Below the pieces are notes generated by a model, which saw only the letters and a list, made by a program, of their open reading frames with translations, searched no databases and was not told the DNA's origin. This document shows, piece after piece, positions 39,501 to 54,500 of a DNA stretch of 64,000 nucleotides. Position 1 is the first letter of the stretch, and every line of letters starts with the position of its first letter. Source of the stretch: Epiperipatus broadwayi. Its lineage: Eukaryota; Onychophora; Udeonychophora; Euonychophora; Peripatidae. The stretch spans positions 5,437,230 to 5,501,229 of the forward strand of contig JAQFVV010006215.1 of NCBI GenBank assembly GCA_028023455.1, in the 5' to 3' direction. Both the position numbers and the translations under genes were made by a program.

Positions 39501-42500
39501 ATCTTTTAAAAATAAACTTGCAGACACTAAATGATTAATAATTGATTATGTTCTTTTTTAAAAAGCAAAAATAGAATGTGATTTAAAATGCAAAATTAAC
39601 ATGCACAATGTTTGAACAAATTTACATTATAATCTTGTAAAATTTAATGTGTGTATACATAAAATGTGGATATCATGATTTTAATTTCATTATTGCATAA
39701 AATCTTACTATTATAAAGCACTGAAAATATTAAAATTACTAAGATGAAAGTCGAATTCCAATAATGTGCTATTACTTTCAATATGACGTAAGTACGCGAA
39801 ATTTATTATTTAAAGTAATAGCGCATTATCGGAGTTCGACTTCCGGAGAAACGTGAATCGCGTAACTTCAAAATCGCGTTAAATAAATCCGCTTAAAAAG
39901 AGACCCAGGTGTATAGTAAATTATTCTGGACATTGAAGCAAATTATCTCATACTCACAACACAATGGGCAATTATCCTTGATAGGTTGTGTGTGCATATA
40001 TGATTTATATAAAAAAAGAAATTTACACATACAAAAGTTACTCATATGAATACTAAGAATCTAAAATGATCTAATAATTAATTATTGAATAATATTCTTG
40101 ATACTTTGAAATAAATGTTTTAAAATTATATGAAAGGATCTCTCTAACAAAATATTTAATTTATTTCTGATTTGGACAAAATATCATAAACCCAAAATTA
40201 TTAATCTTTGTGGATTACATCCTGCCATGCAAATGTTGATGCCGCAATTATATCAAAATAGTTATTTTACAATTTAATGGTAAAATAATAATAAAAAAAA
40301 ATGCATGTCTACGTGAGTATAAGGATAAATATAAATTCTGAAATAATGTTTACATTTTCTGTTTGTAAGCAAATGCATTCAAAGAAATTATGTTGCTAAA
40401 AGAATAATATAGCTTATACTTCAAACACAAATTAAAATTAGTAAATGATATATACATTTTTATATTATGAAATACACACCTATGTGTGCGTAGATCTATA
40501 GGGATCTATTGAGGTCTACTTATATTTATGTGTAAACCATAATTTAAACAATACACTTATTGTTTTGTTTTCAGTCTACTTAAAATATCTATATATGTGC
40601 AAGTAAATCAGAATCAAATATAATAATTTATTTGTTATATTGGAAAATATTTATTTTAACCTGTCACTTTTTTTATTATCATAGTCACTAATTTAAAAAA
40701 GGATTAATCATTAATTTAATTACAATAAATTTATTTGAATACTAGATTAAGTATTTAATACATTTTACTCTTGTACACATATTCGGCAATCTTTTGCTAT
40801 CAAGACAGCTACAACCGGTCAACAATGGAAATTTGGTCTGCATGTGGATTCTATATAATTCATTTCAGAATTATATGGATGGCAGTTAAGGAGATTAAGA
40901 CATGTTGTAAAATAATTTATAATATTGTTAAGAATCATCTTTAAATTCCACACTTTATTGAAATTATATGTGATTATTTTATTTATGTTCAGTACATTTA
41001 TGACACCATATGGTTCTAAACCGGATCATCTTAATGACTACAGTCTATTTATATAGCATTTGATAATTTCACATTTATATTTGACTTCTGCTGACTAGTG
41101 TTCATTCTATATTGTTACAAATAGAGCAATTAACATATAGCTAGATAGACAGAAGCATATTTACACTTGCCTGCATTTGTTGCAAACCCCCTCCCCTCCC
41201 ATTTCATATATACATGTAGTCATGATATATACTATATTTTGTTCAAAGTTCTCACTCACATGCATAGCATACAATAGTTCACATTTTTTTGATAAACTTT
41301 GATTACAATAGTATATAAAATATTTTTCAATGCAGATCCTTTATAATATAAACAATATTAAAAATTATAATAATCATTAATATTTGAATACAAGTACAAT
41401 TTATAAATTTTGAGATTATATGTAATTATAGAAGATTTAAACACAGATTTTTCAAGCTCCCTTCAGCTATTCACTCTATCTCATATAACTAACACACATG
41501 ACCACATACCCAAATAGGTAAAAAGTGGCTGCTGGAGGATTGCATTAGACCCTAAGATTTAGATGCAATGTTCTCAAATCCAAGGCTCCTCACTGATGAA
41601 AGCCACAAGTTAGAAACTAGTCTGGGGATGTTGGATGAGAAGGCACTAGAAATGGATTTTATGCACTAACCCTCCATCCATTGATTATGAAGGCTTGCAC
41701 TTGGTGGCAATACTGTATGAAGAATTCGGTACTCTTATCAACAGCATATGTAAGCATATGAAATGGTGATCATGTGGTTGATTGTATGGAATAGAGTGAA
41801 TAACTGAAGGGAGCTTGAAAATCTGTGTTCAAATCCCCTACAATCACATAGTTATTAATAACAAATTGAGGGAACACATTTATGTGTATTTTTCATCGAC
41901 TAAAAAAAAAATAAAAATAAGAAAAAAACTTAAGACTGTATCATATTTTTATTTTTTAAATAAAGTAAATAGTTAAATGTTGTCTGACTTCCATCGTAAT
42001 TAAATAAGTTCAGAGTGATACATTTTTTTTTTTTTTTTTTAACAATACTTTTTACCTCTTACAGAAAAATAATAGACTAGTCTCATTATCAAAAAACTAT
42101 GATCTCTGTGATTATTTTGATGTTTTTAAGTCAGTATTAATTTTAGGTATGATCTAAAATATTGTAAAACCATTAGCATTATATTTAGAAAATATTTTAA
42201 AATAGGATAATTTGGAAAGAATAATAAAGGAAGACTAAAATGTGTGTGTTTTCAACCTAAACCAAAAAAATTTTATCAGTAAAGATGTATGGTGTTCTGA
42301 AACAAAAAAGCAGCTGCAGATACAAATTAAAAAAAATTTTTTTTAAACATGAATATGTATAGCGCTCAGAGAGAAAAAAGACTGTTCGAATATTGTATAA
42401 TTTATTACATTTGTGAGTTTTACTGTTTATTTACATTTTTGTTTGTTTGTTTATATATTTTTTGAGATAATGTATAAGTGAAGTCATGTATATTGATATA

Positions 42501-45500
42501 GTATAGTTAATGGCTTCATTGTAGAATCTAGAATTTAAAAAAAATATTGATACTTTTTTTATATATATTTGATAAATATATTTTATATATTGTAGATAAA
42601 TTTTTTTTTTTTTTTAAGAATTCACAGACTGTTAACTATTGCTACTTTTCAAAAAAAAAAAAAAAAGACAAAAACTAAGTGTTCACTAGATTACATCTTA
42701 TTTGCTTCCAGACAATTGCTTGAACTATCTGCTTTTAATATAATACAATTTTAAATAAGCTTAATTTTATATACTTTTTTCAAAACATTTTTTTTTTTCA
42801 ATATTGTTATTTATTTACATCTAAATTTAATCAAAGATCATCTAGAAATTCAATTCTCATCTAGTTTTTAAAAAGGTAATTTTTATCATACAAGATTAAA
42901 AATTAGCAAACAAATTCCCTTTTTCCATTAATGTGATACAATTTTCTAAAACAATAAGTTTCTTAAGAGAAAAAAAAGATGAATTTTATTATTATTTTAA
43001 TTTCAAATTAAATAAACTACCTATTTAATAAATATTTATTTACTTTAATTTAATGACATAAAATAATATTTTTATTTAATTAAAAAAAAAAATTTGTAAT
43101 ACATTTTTTAAAAAACATTATTTTTAAATAATATCAAGCCATTAATTATACTAAGCTCTCACACACAAAAAAATGCATTAATACATACATCATTTCTAAT
43201 TACTTCTCGGCTATCTGTTAATAAGTCCATTAGCTTAGATACACCCATAGGACTAACCAATACACATTCTTGAACATCTCTAGGTTTATTAGTTAATAAG
43301 CAGGCAAGTAATTTTACTGAAGGCCAGCGAACATGAAAATCATACTCCTAAATTAAAAATAAACATTTATTAATAAAAAGAAATTATCAAACACTATTGC
43401 TTTTTGTTAAATGATATTAATTATCTTAACCCTATGAATTTCATAATCTAATCAAAGTATAAATCTCTACGACTTCTTTTCAGTTAATATATGGCATTAA
43501 TAATGAAGAATTATCTTAAATAATATTTAAAAAAAAAAACAAACATAAAAAATAAATTTACCACTTAATATAAAAAGACAAACATCAGAAGAAAATCTGT
43601 AAACTATTTAGCCATTTTAAGATAATTAATGATATATAAATCAAAAATAAACTGCAGATTTGGCACAACTGAAATAAAAAGATTTTTGATACAAATATAT
43701 CTCAAAACAAAAATCCAATTGTTTAAACTATAGTTACTTTTTTCATTACAATTTTGTAGATATAAAAAGTAAGCAGTAAAAAACAGAGACAAAAAAAACA
43801 AAAAACTTTTTCAACTATTAACATTTTTAAAAAATATAAATAACATAATCAAATCAAATAGAAAAAAAAAGAATCTTGTGATATAATGATTAGATCTATC
43901 TACATCCTTGACTCCAAGTCCAAATTTAGATGAAACTTAAAAACTTTTCAAGGATTTGAGAATTTTCAAGTAAGCTTAGGATTTTTCTTTCAAGTAGTCA
44001 GTCCAGAATCAACATAGTGAGCCATTTAATAATTAATTTACATATAAATCCATGTCCTTAGAAGATACAAATTTCTCCATTGTCTATAAGACATTACCAA
44101 GCTCAGAAGACATATTAGCTGGATCTTATACTGAGAAGAAAAATACTGTGTTATGTTCAATGATGAATAACATTATTTTTTAGACACTTATTCTTCAAAT
44201 CCTTGTCTGGTGGCAGTCATATAAAACATTTAAAAATATGCCACTACTTATACGTATATACATAAATGTGTATAGATATCTTCAGCAAACCCCACATCTC
44301 ATTTCATTCTTTTTTAAAAAAATTTAGCTGTTGTCTTTCTTTAAGCACATGATAAATCTAAATTCCTCACTTTTTTCCCTCTCTTTTACCCAAATATCAA
44401 TTTTAAATAAGATGACATATCAGTTAACAAGTTTTTTTCTCTAATACACTTTCAATAAGTTACAAAATAGACCCATTTGTAATTGCAATTTTCATTCTAT
44501 TTCTTTGTCATTTCTTGTATTATTGATTAATTCCTTCAAATAAACATAGTATTTTATAAATTCCTTGATATTTGATGTGCAGTTGGTTTTTAGTCTTTAG
44601 GAAAAAAATGTTTTTTGCCAAAAGCACGATGGTAAATTTATATATATATATAAAAACCACTCCAAATCTTATTAATAATTGTTTAATGTATAGATTTGCT
44701 CTGTTTCAGAAATAAAAGATTTTTTTGACATTTTTTTTAATAATGTCATCAAGTTATATATAAAGATTTATAATTTGTTTACTGTAATTATTAGTAAGCA
44801 GATTTTTTTTTTTTTAATGTTATCTTGATAAGAGATATTCAGCTCTTGTTAAATTTTTTTTTACCACATAAATATATATGTATGTTAAATTACTAAATGG
44901 GTAATATTTAGATATGGTTAAATTATCATTAAATGAAGAAGAATAACAGTGTCTAAAAAATAATGTTATTCATCAATGAACATAACACAGTATTATTCAT
45001 CTCAGTATGAGACCCAGCTATTATGTTACTTTTTTAGATAAAGATCATGCCACTAATTGTGAGAGTACTATAGTATTAACAAAATTAGAAAAATAAAACT
45101 TACATGCTATGATAAAATCTATGGGAGTTATAAAAAGAACAGAAAATTTAAATAATAATAAAAAACTCCTTAATCTCTTCTCCATTCACTAGAAATAATT
45201 TCACTAAGTTAGTTAGCCAAGAAACAAATAAAAACAATTTACAAGATTGTCAATTTCTTTCTCTATTATTAGTAAAATTTTGATTTAAAAAAAAAAAATG
45301 AATATTTTCACCAATAACTTAGAAATTGTCACAAAAAACTTTAAAGGCACATGAGTTTAAGAGTAAGTCAATAATACTTTCTCAAAATGAGTTACTCTTA
45401 TGTGAAGAATTTTTCCATATTTATATATCAGTTTTAAAAAATTAACAACAACCTGATCCATTTTATTCTAATTGTAAAAAATTCTCCCTGTCATTAATGA

Positions 45501-48500
45501 CTTCTAAATGGAGTTCTCCAATGTTTGTTTCAATTTCATATACAAGAACACACAACAAAAAAAAAATTAGTAAAATATTTTCTTTCGGATGCTAAAAGGT
45601 AATTAATACTTTTGAGAGCTGAACACTGAGAATAATGAAATACACATTTTAAGATTTAAAAATATATATATGGATGAAAAAAATTGCACATTTAAATTTT
45701 ATAAAAAAAATTATTGAGAGAACTACAAATGAATACAAAGAAAAGAAAGATAGATAAAAAAATTATCAATCTATCTTAAGGAAAAAGTAATTAAAAATTA
45801 TTTGAAAATAATATCTATAGAAAAAAAAAAATCCTGGTATTATGTATGGTCTTGTCTTTAACTGTGAAAATACCTCAGAAAATGTTTTTTTTTCGTTTTT
45901 TACTTTTAAGAGCAACTAATTTATTGTATTTACTACAGAACCATTTATTGTAAACTTAGTGTCATTGGGATAGTAGATAGAAATACTATATTTACATTCT
46001 CAAATGTGTTATATGTTAGTAAAGAGTAGTTAGATTACTTAGAAAAAGTACAAAGAGAAGTAGGAAGACATGCATTAGATGCAGAAAATGGACGGCAAAG
46101 GAGGCAATTCAAAAATAAATGGGGGATGCAAAAAACAAAATGAAAATGTTCAGTAGATTGCAGTTTTTGGATAATAAGAGAATAGCCAAAATAGCATTTA
46201 ATTAGGTTATGAGTAAAGGGCAGGCAACAAGATGGGTGAGAAAGGTAGTATGGTATGCAGACTTAGATAAAAAATTTATGTCAGTATACTTATACAAAAG
46301 GTGGGATAATCGTGTTAGGAGAATTGTTGAATATTATAATGGCAAGAAATGGAATAGACAAATAGATTTATTAATAAAGAATAGGGAGTTGGAGATATCG
46401 AAAACTAGTATGGAAAGTAGTTTACTGTTTAAGATTTAAACAGGATCTTTAGCAACAAGGGAATATACACATAACACATAAATGAAAAAAATGTGGATGA
46501 TTTAGTCTGTAAGTTGTATAAGGAAGGCATAGAAAATATTAGGCATTTGTTAATTGAATGTAAATGCCTGCAAGCAGAAAGGGTACAAATAATGAAGTTG
46601 TGGAATATAAACCAAGTGATTATACAGAAAGTGGGTTTTTGGTTTTTATGCTAGGTTTGGGAAAAGATAAGGGGGTTTTAGATATAAAGGCCATGGAGAT
46701 TATGCTGTAGAAATAGGATGGAGCAGGATAGAGAAGAACATGGGAAAAACTTAGCACAGGGAATAGAAAGGGAAGGTAAAGTGGCTAAAAGGTTTCTCTG
46801 GGCATAGTGGCTAAGAGATTCCTACTCTGAATAAGGAGAAATCACAGTGCATTACATCACATCAACTATTTTTTGTATAATGGTTTTTTGTCAGTGAAAA
46901 GTTCTGGTCATTCTATGCTTAAATTTAACTTTTCTAGTATCCACTAATTATGTAAGCTTACAATATAAATTACTTTTAATTTTGTAAGCAAAAATCATGT
47001 GACATTTCTTTTGACACATGCCAGTTCAATTAAAAATTGAAAAGTGCCCAAGTTAATAAAAAATTAAGATCATTAAAATATATATAAAGACTCAATCCAT
47101 CAGAAATACAAGTATTCATTTTTATACATCCATCATCTGATTTCTTTGATTAACAAATTCTGAGCCACAAAAATATAAATTATAAAAAAAAAAAAACATC
47201 CATCATTTTTCAAATAGTCATTTTTTTTTTTTTGTATCTCTTTGACAAATCATGATCCTAACAAATTATTTTTCCATATATACATATTATAATTAGTTTG
47301 CATATTATAGATACTCTTACAATTAAATTTTCATAAATTCTAATTATAAATAAATTAAAATACATATAAAATGCTTTTAAAATTTTCCCAAAACATTTAT
47401 AAGATTTAGTCTAATAAAACACTTTTTAAATTTCTTTTATTATTAAAAGCTTATTATCATCCACAATCATATTTTTTTTCTTTTTGAAAGCACAAAATTT
47501 ATTTAAAAGACTTTAAATAGAGAAAAACAAATTAATAAGAAAAAAAAAAATTGTACTAATTTTTATTCTTTACATATACAGTAGTAATTATAATAATATA
47601 TTACATTAAAATTATATATATAAATACTTTTTACAAATAATAAGAATTAAATATTTAGAATTATAAAATCAGAGTCATTCTTTACATATATTTCAGTAAA
47701 TAAGCATTAAATTCTTATCTATAATTTTTAATAAGATTACATTCTATCAATTTTTTTTTTATAATTATTGAAAGCTCATTTTAATTATTGGTCTAATGCC
47801 AGACTTATCTAGTTACACATGCATTGATTTGGAATCAAATTATGTGCTGCTTCTGAATTTCAATCTATTGCATTGATAATACAAAATAGTAATAAGTAAC
47901 TGCTGAATATGAAGGTGACAATATGAAGAAACTAGTCTGGGACATATATATAGAACTATATTCTGGTATTCACTGATTACAACAGATGGCTTTTAAGTAA
48001 ATAGTGAACTATTCTCAAAAGCATATGTTAATAAGCAATAAAAAACTTTTGATATTTTGTTTTTGTGTTTTTTAACAAGTATTTATATTTCTGATCAACT
48101 AAAACTTTCAATAAAGCATTGGGCACAGATGGGTCAAACGAACACAGAAATATTGATAATAAAATTGAATATCTAATAAATATGTCACATATTAGGTAAT
48201 TATTATATATCAAATAGTTATCTATTAAACTAAAAAAAATCAATATTAAAAATGTTCTCAACCAATATTTTATTCCTCCAGCACAAAATTGGTCATTATT
48301 TAGATTATTGTCAGAATCACCCATCATTATTGATATATGTAGTATGATTCTCAAAATATGACTTCAATGATTAAAATTGATGAATAACAATAATCATTCT
48401 TACTCTTTCACTTGGAATCATCATCATACTAATGATAATGACTATTTGTTTTGAAATAAGGATGCTTCTATATCTTTTGGTGTTACCTTCTGGATTGAAA

Positions 48501-51500
48501 GGATTGTCTTGTCTATTCCTACTATTCCATATTTAAATTGCACTATCATAACAAATTACTTGCAGTCTAGAACAATTTTTTAGTTTTATTACAACTGAAA
48601 TTTAAAATCTTAAAAATGTAAAATTATTTTTAATCATTCAAATACAAAAAAAAAATCTTTCATGAATGCCATTATATACATACACACATTTTCTTAATAT
48701 TATATATTTTGTTAATACTGTAGTTTTTAATTTTACAATAACCATAGTTCTTGGCTTGAGTTATTATACAAAATTAACAATAACTTCAGATGCACCCAAA
48801 CATATGAAATCTTTTATTTTATTTTCTTTATTGAATACATGACTTTCAATACTTCATTTTCAAACTTTTTTTTCTTGGCTTAAATTGTATAATCTTACTA
48901 CTGGAATTTTTCTCTGATTACTAGCATATATAACACTAGTCTTACTTTATGAATTCTAAGCATAGTGAAAAACTCCAATGAACACATATTTATTATACCA
49001 ATGATGCAATATTATTTTTGCCTATCAAATTTTTTTTAAACAAATCCAAATAATTTCCATATATTTTAAATCTGTTCAACTTTAAATTTCAACCACAATC
49101 ACCAATGATGCACTAACTGATTAGAGAAGTTATTTTTAGAATAACCTTCATATAAATAAAGTGACTAAAGAATAAAATAAATCTACACATTATGAAATAA
49201 AATTTAAGTTACTATTAAATAATTAATAATTAAAAATATTACCTCTAGTAAAGCAAGAAGTAAAGAAACATTTTCAGATTTTTTAATAAATATTTCAGTA
49301 AATTGCCCTCCCAGATCTCCAAGATCTCGACCCTGCTCACTGCCTGAACTTTCATCTATAACAAAAATATTATTCAATTTATTTCCAATAACAATGAAAC
49401 AAAAATAAGGCCAAGAACATATAAAGTCATTCCATCTCAAGTGATCCAATATTTTAAACATTTTGAATATGAACACTTGGAATTTTTTCAAATTTCACTC
49501 ATTAAACGTACTATCAGACATAATAAAAAATAATAATTTTAAATTTTTTATTTGACATAATTTTGAAATTATAACTATTTAAAATTTTTTGAAAATCACA
49601 ATTTTGATCTCATATGCAATTACAAAAGCCATAGAAAACATTAAATTGTAGATTACTTGTTAGACTTTCACATAATATATAACATGATAAGGTTTTTTTT
49701 AAAAGTAAATTTTAATCTAAAATTTCTCAAAAACTTAATTTTTTTTTTAAAAAAAAAGACAACTCAAAAATATGAATCTTGGAATTATTTGTACATTATG
49801 AGATCACAAAGAGATTTATTTTATTTTTTAAAGAATATTATGTAGATTAAAACTAACATAAGTAATGATCTTAGTTGTCTTATGACTGGGGTAAAAAATA
49901 TATATTTTAGTGAAAACAAATGACAAAACTAGAATATATATGCAAAAAAGACAATATTCGGAAATTTTAAGATGCTGTTGAAGACAAAACATGCTACTAA
50001 AATGAGTATTTGCAGTTTGCTTAATTACAAACCAAACACTCTGTCTTAACTGGAGGGAAATGTGCCAAATTAAAGAGCAAAAGCCTCATTGATAGTATAG
50101 CAGAAACTGATTATAAATTTTCCTTAGAAAAAATAATGCATGGTAAGACAGGTATATCATGCCATCTCAGCCAGTATGTTTTATATCCTGGTATGAAGCA
50201 TTTGAGTTAAATATGAAGCTCGAAAAAGAAATGGAGGATATTATCTATAAAAAAGAATTTCTGTTGACAAATATACATTTAAAACTTTTACTAAATCAAC
50301 AAGAGTTAATGGAATTCTTGTATGGATGTTGTTGGGTCTGAAAAGACAATTTATGTCAAAACAAATGTGATCATTGCAATTAATTAAAGAAAAATATGTA
50401 TACAAAAAAAAAAAAAGAAGTGTGAAATCTTCTGATTTTGCAAAAAATTAGGCTTTTATTTTACAAAACAAAGCCCAGTTCTACTCATAAGAAAGATTCT
50501 AATAATGTAAAATTCAAAAGTATTGCTTGCATCTCTGAATACCTTAAACATAACACAGTTGCCGTTCATTTATTTCAAAAGAAAATTAAGATCATGATCA
50601 ATATCAGATTTAAAAAAAGGAAATATTACTTTTCAGATGAATCTACTGCATAATTTTAAAACAAAAAAAAATTCTTTAATATATGCCACAATGCTATAGC
50701 TCATTATAAAAAAAATATGTCAGTCCCAGGAAATCATGAAGAGAATTACTGTAAAAACAAGTCTCCAGTGATCCTACAAAAAGAAAACTGTATTTCTCCA
50801 ATAAAAATCAACATATAGAAAAGAAATTGCTTGAAAAATATTTTTTAAAAGCAAATTCAATATTAGTACAAAATTTTCACTGTTTTCTTCCTGTAACAAA
50901 GTATTGCTGACAAATATATTTGCAGAAAATAATTGTCAGGAAAAACTTAGAAACAAATTCTCACACTTTTATATAACATGACAAATTTTCAAGATAACTA
51001 AAATAGTGCAAGTGTAATTACTATTATTTAAAGATCTTGTTCCTTCCTTTATATACCCAATGGATTTTGATAATAAACTTGAAGTGCCTATTTCTGCAAA
51101 TAAGAAATGATTATAGAATTATAGTTGTTCAAAAATTACCTTGCAAAGAACAGTTAAGGTTTTTTACATGAAATGACTTGTGAAGATCCTAACTAGCATG
51201 CTTACAAGTATACAATTAGTTATGAATATTTTAAACAAGAATCGTGTAGAAAACTAAAGTTATTATGGGACTGGATATTATAGTGCAAAGATTTTTGTCC
51301 TACCTACTCCAATTAACTTATTTAACTTACTTTGGTATATTAGTTTAACAGCACTAATCTTTTATTTTAAATAAACTTCTTTCAAAATAATTGAAAATTT
51401 ACATTAAAATTTCAAATTTTGATTTTTGTATAATTTTAGTCAAATAATAAAAAATATGATCCCATAATTAAGCTTTCTGCAAATGTGCCAAGATATATAT

Positions 51501-54500
51501 ATTTTTGAAAGCTTTTTATTTTGTCAAAATTTTTAACAAATATCTTGAAATTAAAAAAAACAAAAACCAAGCAATGTCACATATCATATGAAGGACTAAA
51601 AAATAAGCTACAATTTGGGGCTTTCTGTAGCCTTATATCGTAATTCTATCCTCGAGTAAAATTATGATTTTCAGGAAACTTCAAATAGCTGCAATTTCAA
51701 ATATTACATCAGGAAAAATTTAAAAATTTGGATTCTTTTTTACTATCTCTGGTGGTACATTTGAGGAATCAAATTTTAAAAATAATTAAAGATGGTTGGG
51801 CTTTTCAACTGAATCACTTAATACAGAAAGACTCATTTAATAATAATAATAATAATAAAAAATACCTGAATCTTCTTGTGTTTCATTAGACATAACATTA
51901 CATAATGTATCTAAAGTAAAACCAATTATTTCAGCATCAGCCCTGAAAAAAAAAAAAAAGACTCAAATATAAATAAATACATAAAATTGAAATGGATTGT
52001 TTTCATTAAAAACAAAAATATATAAAATCATACATATACTAATGGTTTTACTTAACACATAAATGATTTCACAGCTGATCAAATGTAACATTATGAATAT
52101 AAATTTCATGGAACAACAGATAGGAATATGTTACTAGAATACATTACAAGCAAATTCTAAAGAATCATTTTTTCAAATAAACCTATAAATATGCTTAGTT
52201 TTTTTGTAATATCAATACCAATCACTATCATTTTCAACTATTATTGATCCATTATAGAAAAAAGATTCATTAAACTTAAATCAGTTTCTGTAGTAATACA
52301 TAGCATTAATTTTTTCACATAATTTTAGTAAATTTCTTTAGCTCAATCAACAATCTCAAAAGAAAGATTAAAGAGACTTTTACTTAATCACTTTGGATCT
52401 GAAGCCGTCAATCTTATGAGAACTTTTTTTAATGTTAAAAATGATTAATATTTGCTTTGAATTGTAGAACAGTTATATGTATGTATTCATATGTATGTTA
52501 GTGTTTAGTTTCATTTGAAAGGCATAGGTGTTTAATAATAATTATTATATTTAATAAAATTCATATAATAAAAATATTAAAAATAAAGAATAGCAGAATG
52601 AAAAATGAATCTCTGTGTAAAAGATTTATACAATACAATAAATACTTCAACACAACTGATAATTATATAGTATTAATGATAAGACTTGATATTGAATAGA
52701 AAAATTACAGTAAATAGATATTAAACTTACTAGCATCCAAAAGACTATTGAAGTACCTTGTATTTATCCAAATGTAGAATTGATATTCATTAGATATTGT
52801 TTTTTTTCATATGGTAATTAAATCTTGATTTCACATTACGTATATGGTACTTTTTATTGCTTAATTGCAAACAAAATTAAAGTCATTATATAACACCATG
52901 CATAATGATATTTAGTAAATCAATTATTAAAAACATTTTTTAAAAAATCCGTTTTACATTAATACTTGATGAAATGATAGCATATGTTTGTCTAAAAAAA
53001 ATTAAATAATCCTCAAACCATAACATTTAGTTTATTTGTTAAATTCAAGAAAATCATAATTTAAAATTTTTACTTATACCATTACAAATTCTACAATTGC
53101 AAATGGTTGAATAGGTAGAAATTTCATTCATTTACAAATAAATAATGAGTGATTTCAACTCTTGTGAACCACATGATTACTATAATGAAATTTCCTTACA
53201 TATCTCTTTGTATTAATAATAAACACAGTTATTTTGTTTGGGAATTCATAAGAATCAAAGTTTGAGCACTGGAAATGACTTTTAAATTCCAGTTTGCCAT
53301 TCAACCAACATACTAAACCATATAGGCCTATGTCTTTATTTATAATATAAATACATCTAAAACTCCAAGAATATAAATTATACTTATATTCAATCAAATA
53401 TTACAGATTCAGCCTGTATCCTGCCCATCCCTCTTCTGTGTATTTAAATGGGATAAGGTCCCATACATGAGGGGTCTGAGTGACTTGATGTCAACATGGG
53501 TATGCCAATAATATTGGCTATTTGGATGTTCCATCATCAGATTTTCTATGGTATAGATGGCTGAAGAATTAGAGGGTGGAGTAGTTTGAAGCAATAAAAC
53601 TCCGTGCCTGAATTCGGATCACACGGTCAGCAAATGAATTCCATTTTCTCTAACTCAGTTTAGAGATGGGAAACTATCCAGATCTCATGTTAGCCTCTTG
53701 GTTTTTGCCACCATGTCTCGGGACCCATCCTAGCTCACAATATTCGATTGCCTTAGGACATAATATTTTATAGGACATAATATTTTATATTTATATTTAT
53801 TTTAAAAACCTTTAAAATATTATTGAAATGTTTCCGACAAAACTGAGAATATCCGTTGGGTATCACTATTTAATTTTTAGAAGAAGGCTGCACTTTGAAT
53901 GTGTCCAAAATATGTTTTAGTTAGTTTAACCATTTATTTCTTACCTTGTGCACTAACCATATAGTCAACTGAAATTATGCCTCTCTTTAAATTGTATAAT
54001 CTGACCGTTGGCTAGAAATATTCCCAAAATTATAATATAAATTTATCCTTTTTTTTTGTTCTCATGACAAAAAGATGATTTTCCTACATATCTGTATACA
54101 GTTGCAGGGAAAATAACCGACAAAACCATTAATAAAGCTTTGTGTAGTTCTGCTAAGGTAAATAATAAAAGCTTCTTTTGTCTTTTGTTCACTATAATCA
54201 AAACCTCATACTATTGTTTTACTTTCGTGATATATATATGTAAACCTGGTCAATATATATATGTTAAAAATTCCTTTTTGTGGTCTCTTCTCTCCCTGAC
54301 CACCGGGCATACATTAAGAATAAATTCTAGTGAGGTTTGGAAAGTCGCTTAGTAGCAATCTGGAGGAGTAGATGAGGTTCGAACCCCTCTACCTGCATCT
54401 CTAGGTTGGGTTAAAGCAGCTCTACTTTTCATACCGTTACAATACAAAATATTTTTTCAATCACAGACCAACTAAAACTTTTTCTTCTGATACTAGAGGC

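Larger units (their letters stand above)
37665..43188 (-). other. USO1 intron e-f (5.5 kb)
   Basis: Contains the pair of inverted MITEs (37.76-39.91 kb) and the tRNA-flanked palindromic SINE (41.43-41.85 kb). The remainder (39.9-41.4 and 41.9-43.2 kb) is AT-rich with long A/T runs and no gene seen. Confidence 0.8.
43348..49242 (-). other. USO1 intron d-e (5.9 kb)
   Basis: Contains an inverted repeat (44.1-45.03 kb), a LINE C-terminal relic (46.0-46.76 kb) and a weak palindromic-SINE fragment near 47.9-48.0 kb. The rest is AT-rich without recognisable genes. Confidence 0.8.

Noticed and set aside
54366-54400. Possible tRNA gene (perfect B box)
   Set aside because: No acceptor-stem or anticodon-arm pairing could be made out; more likely a SINE fragment.
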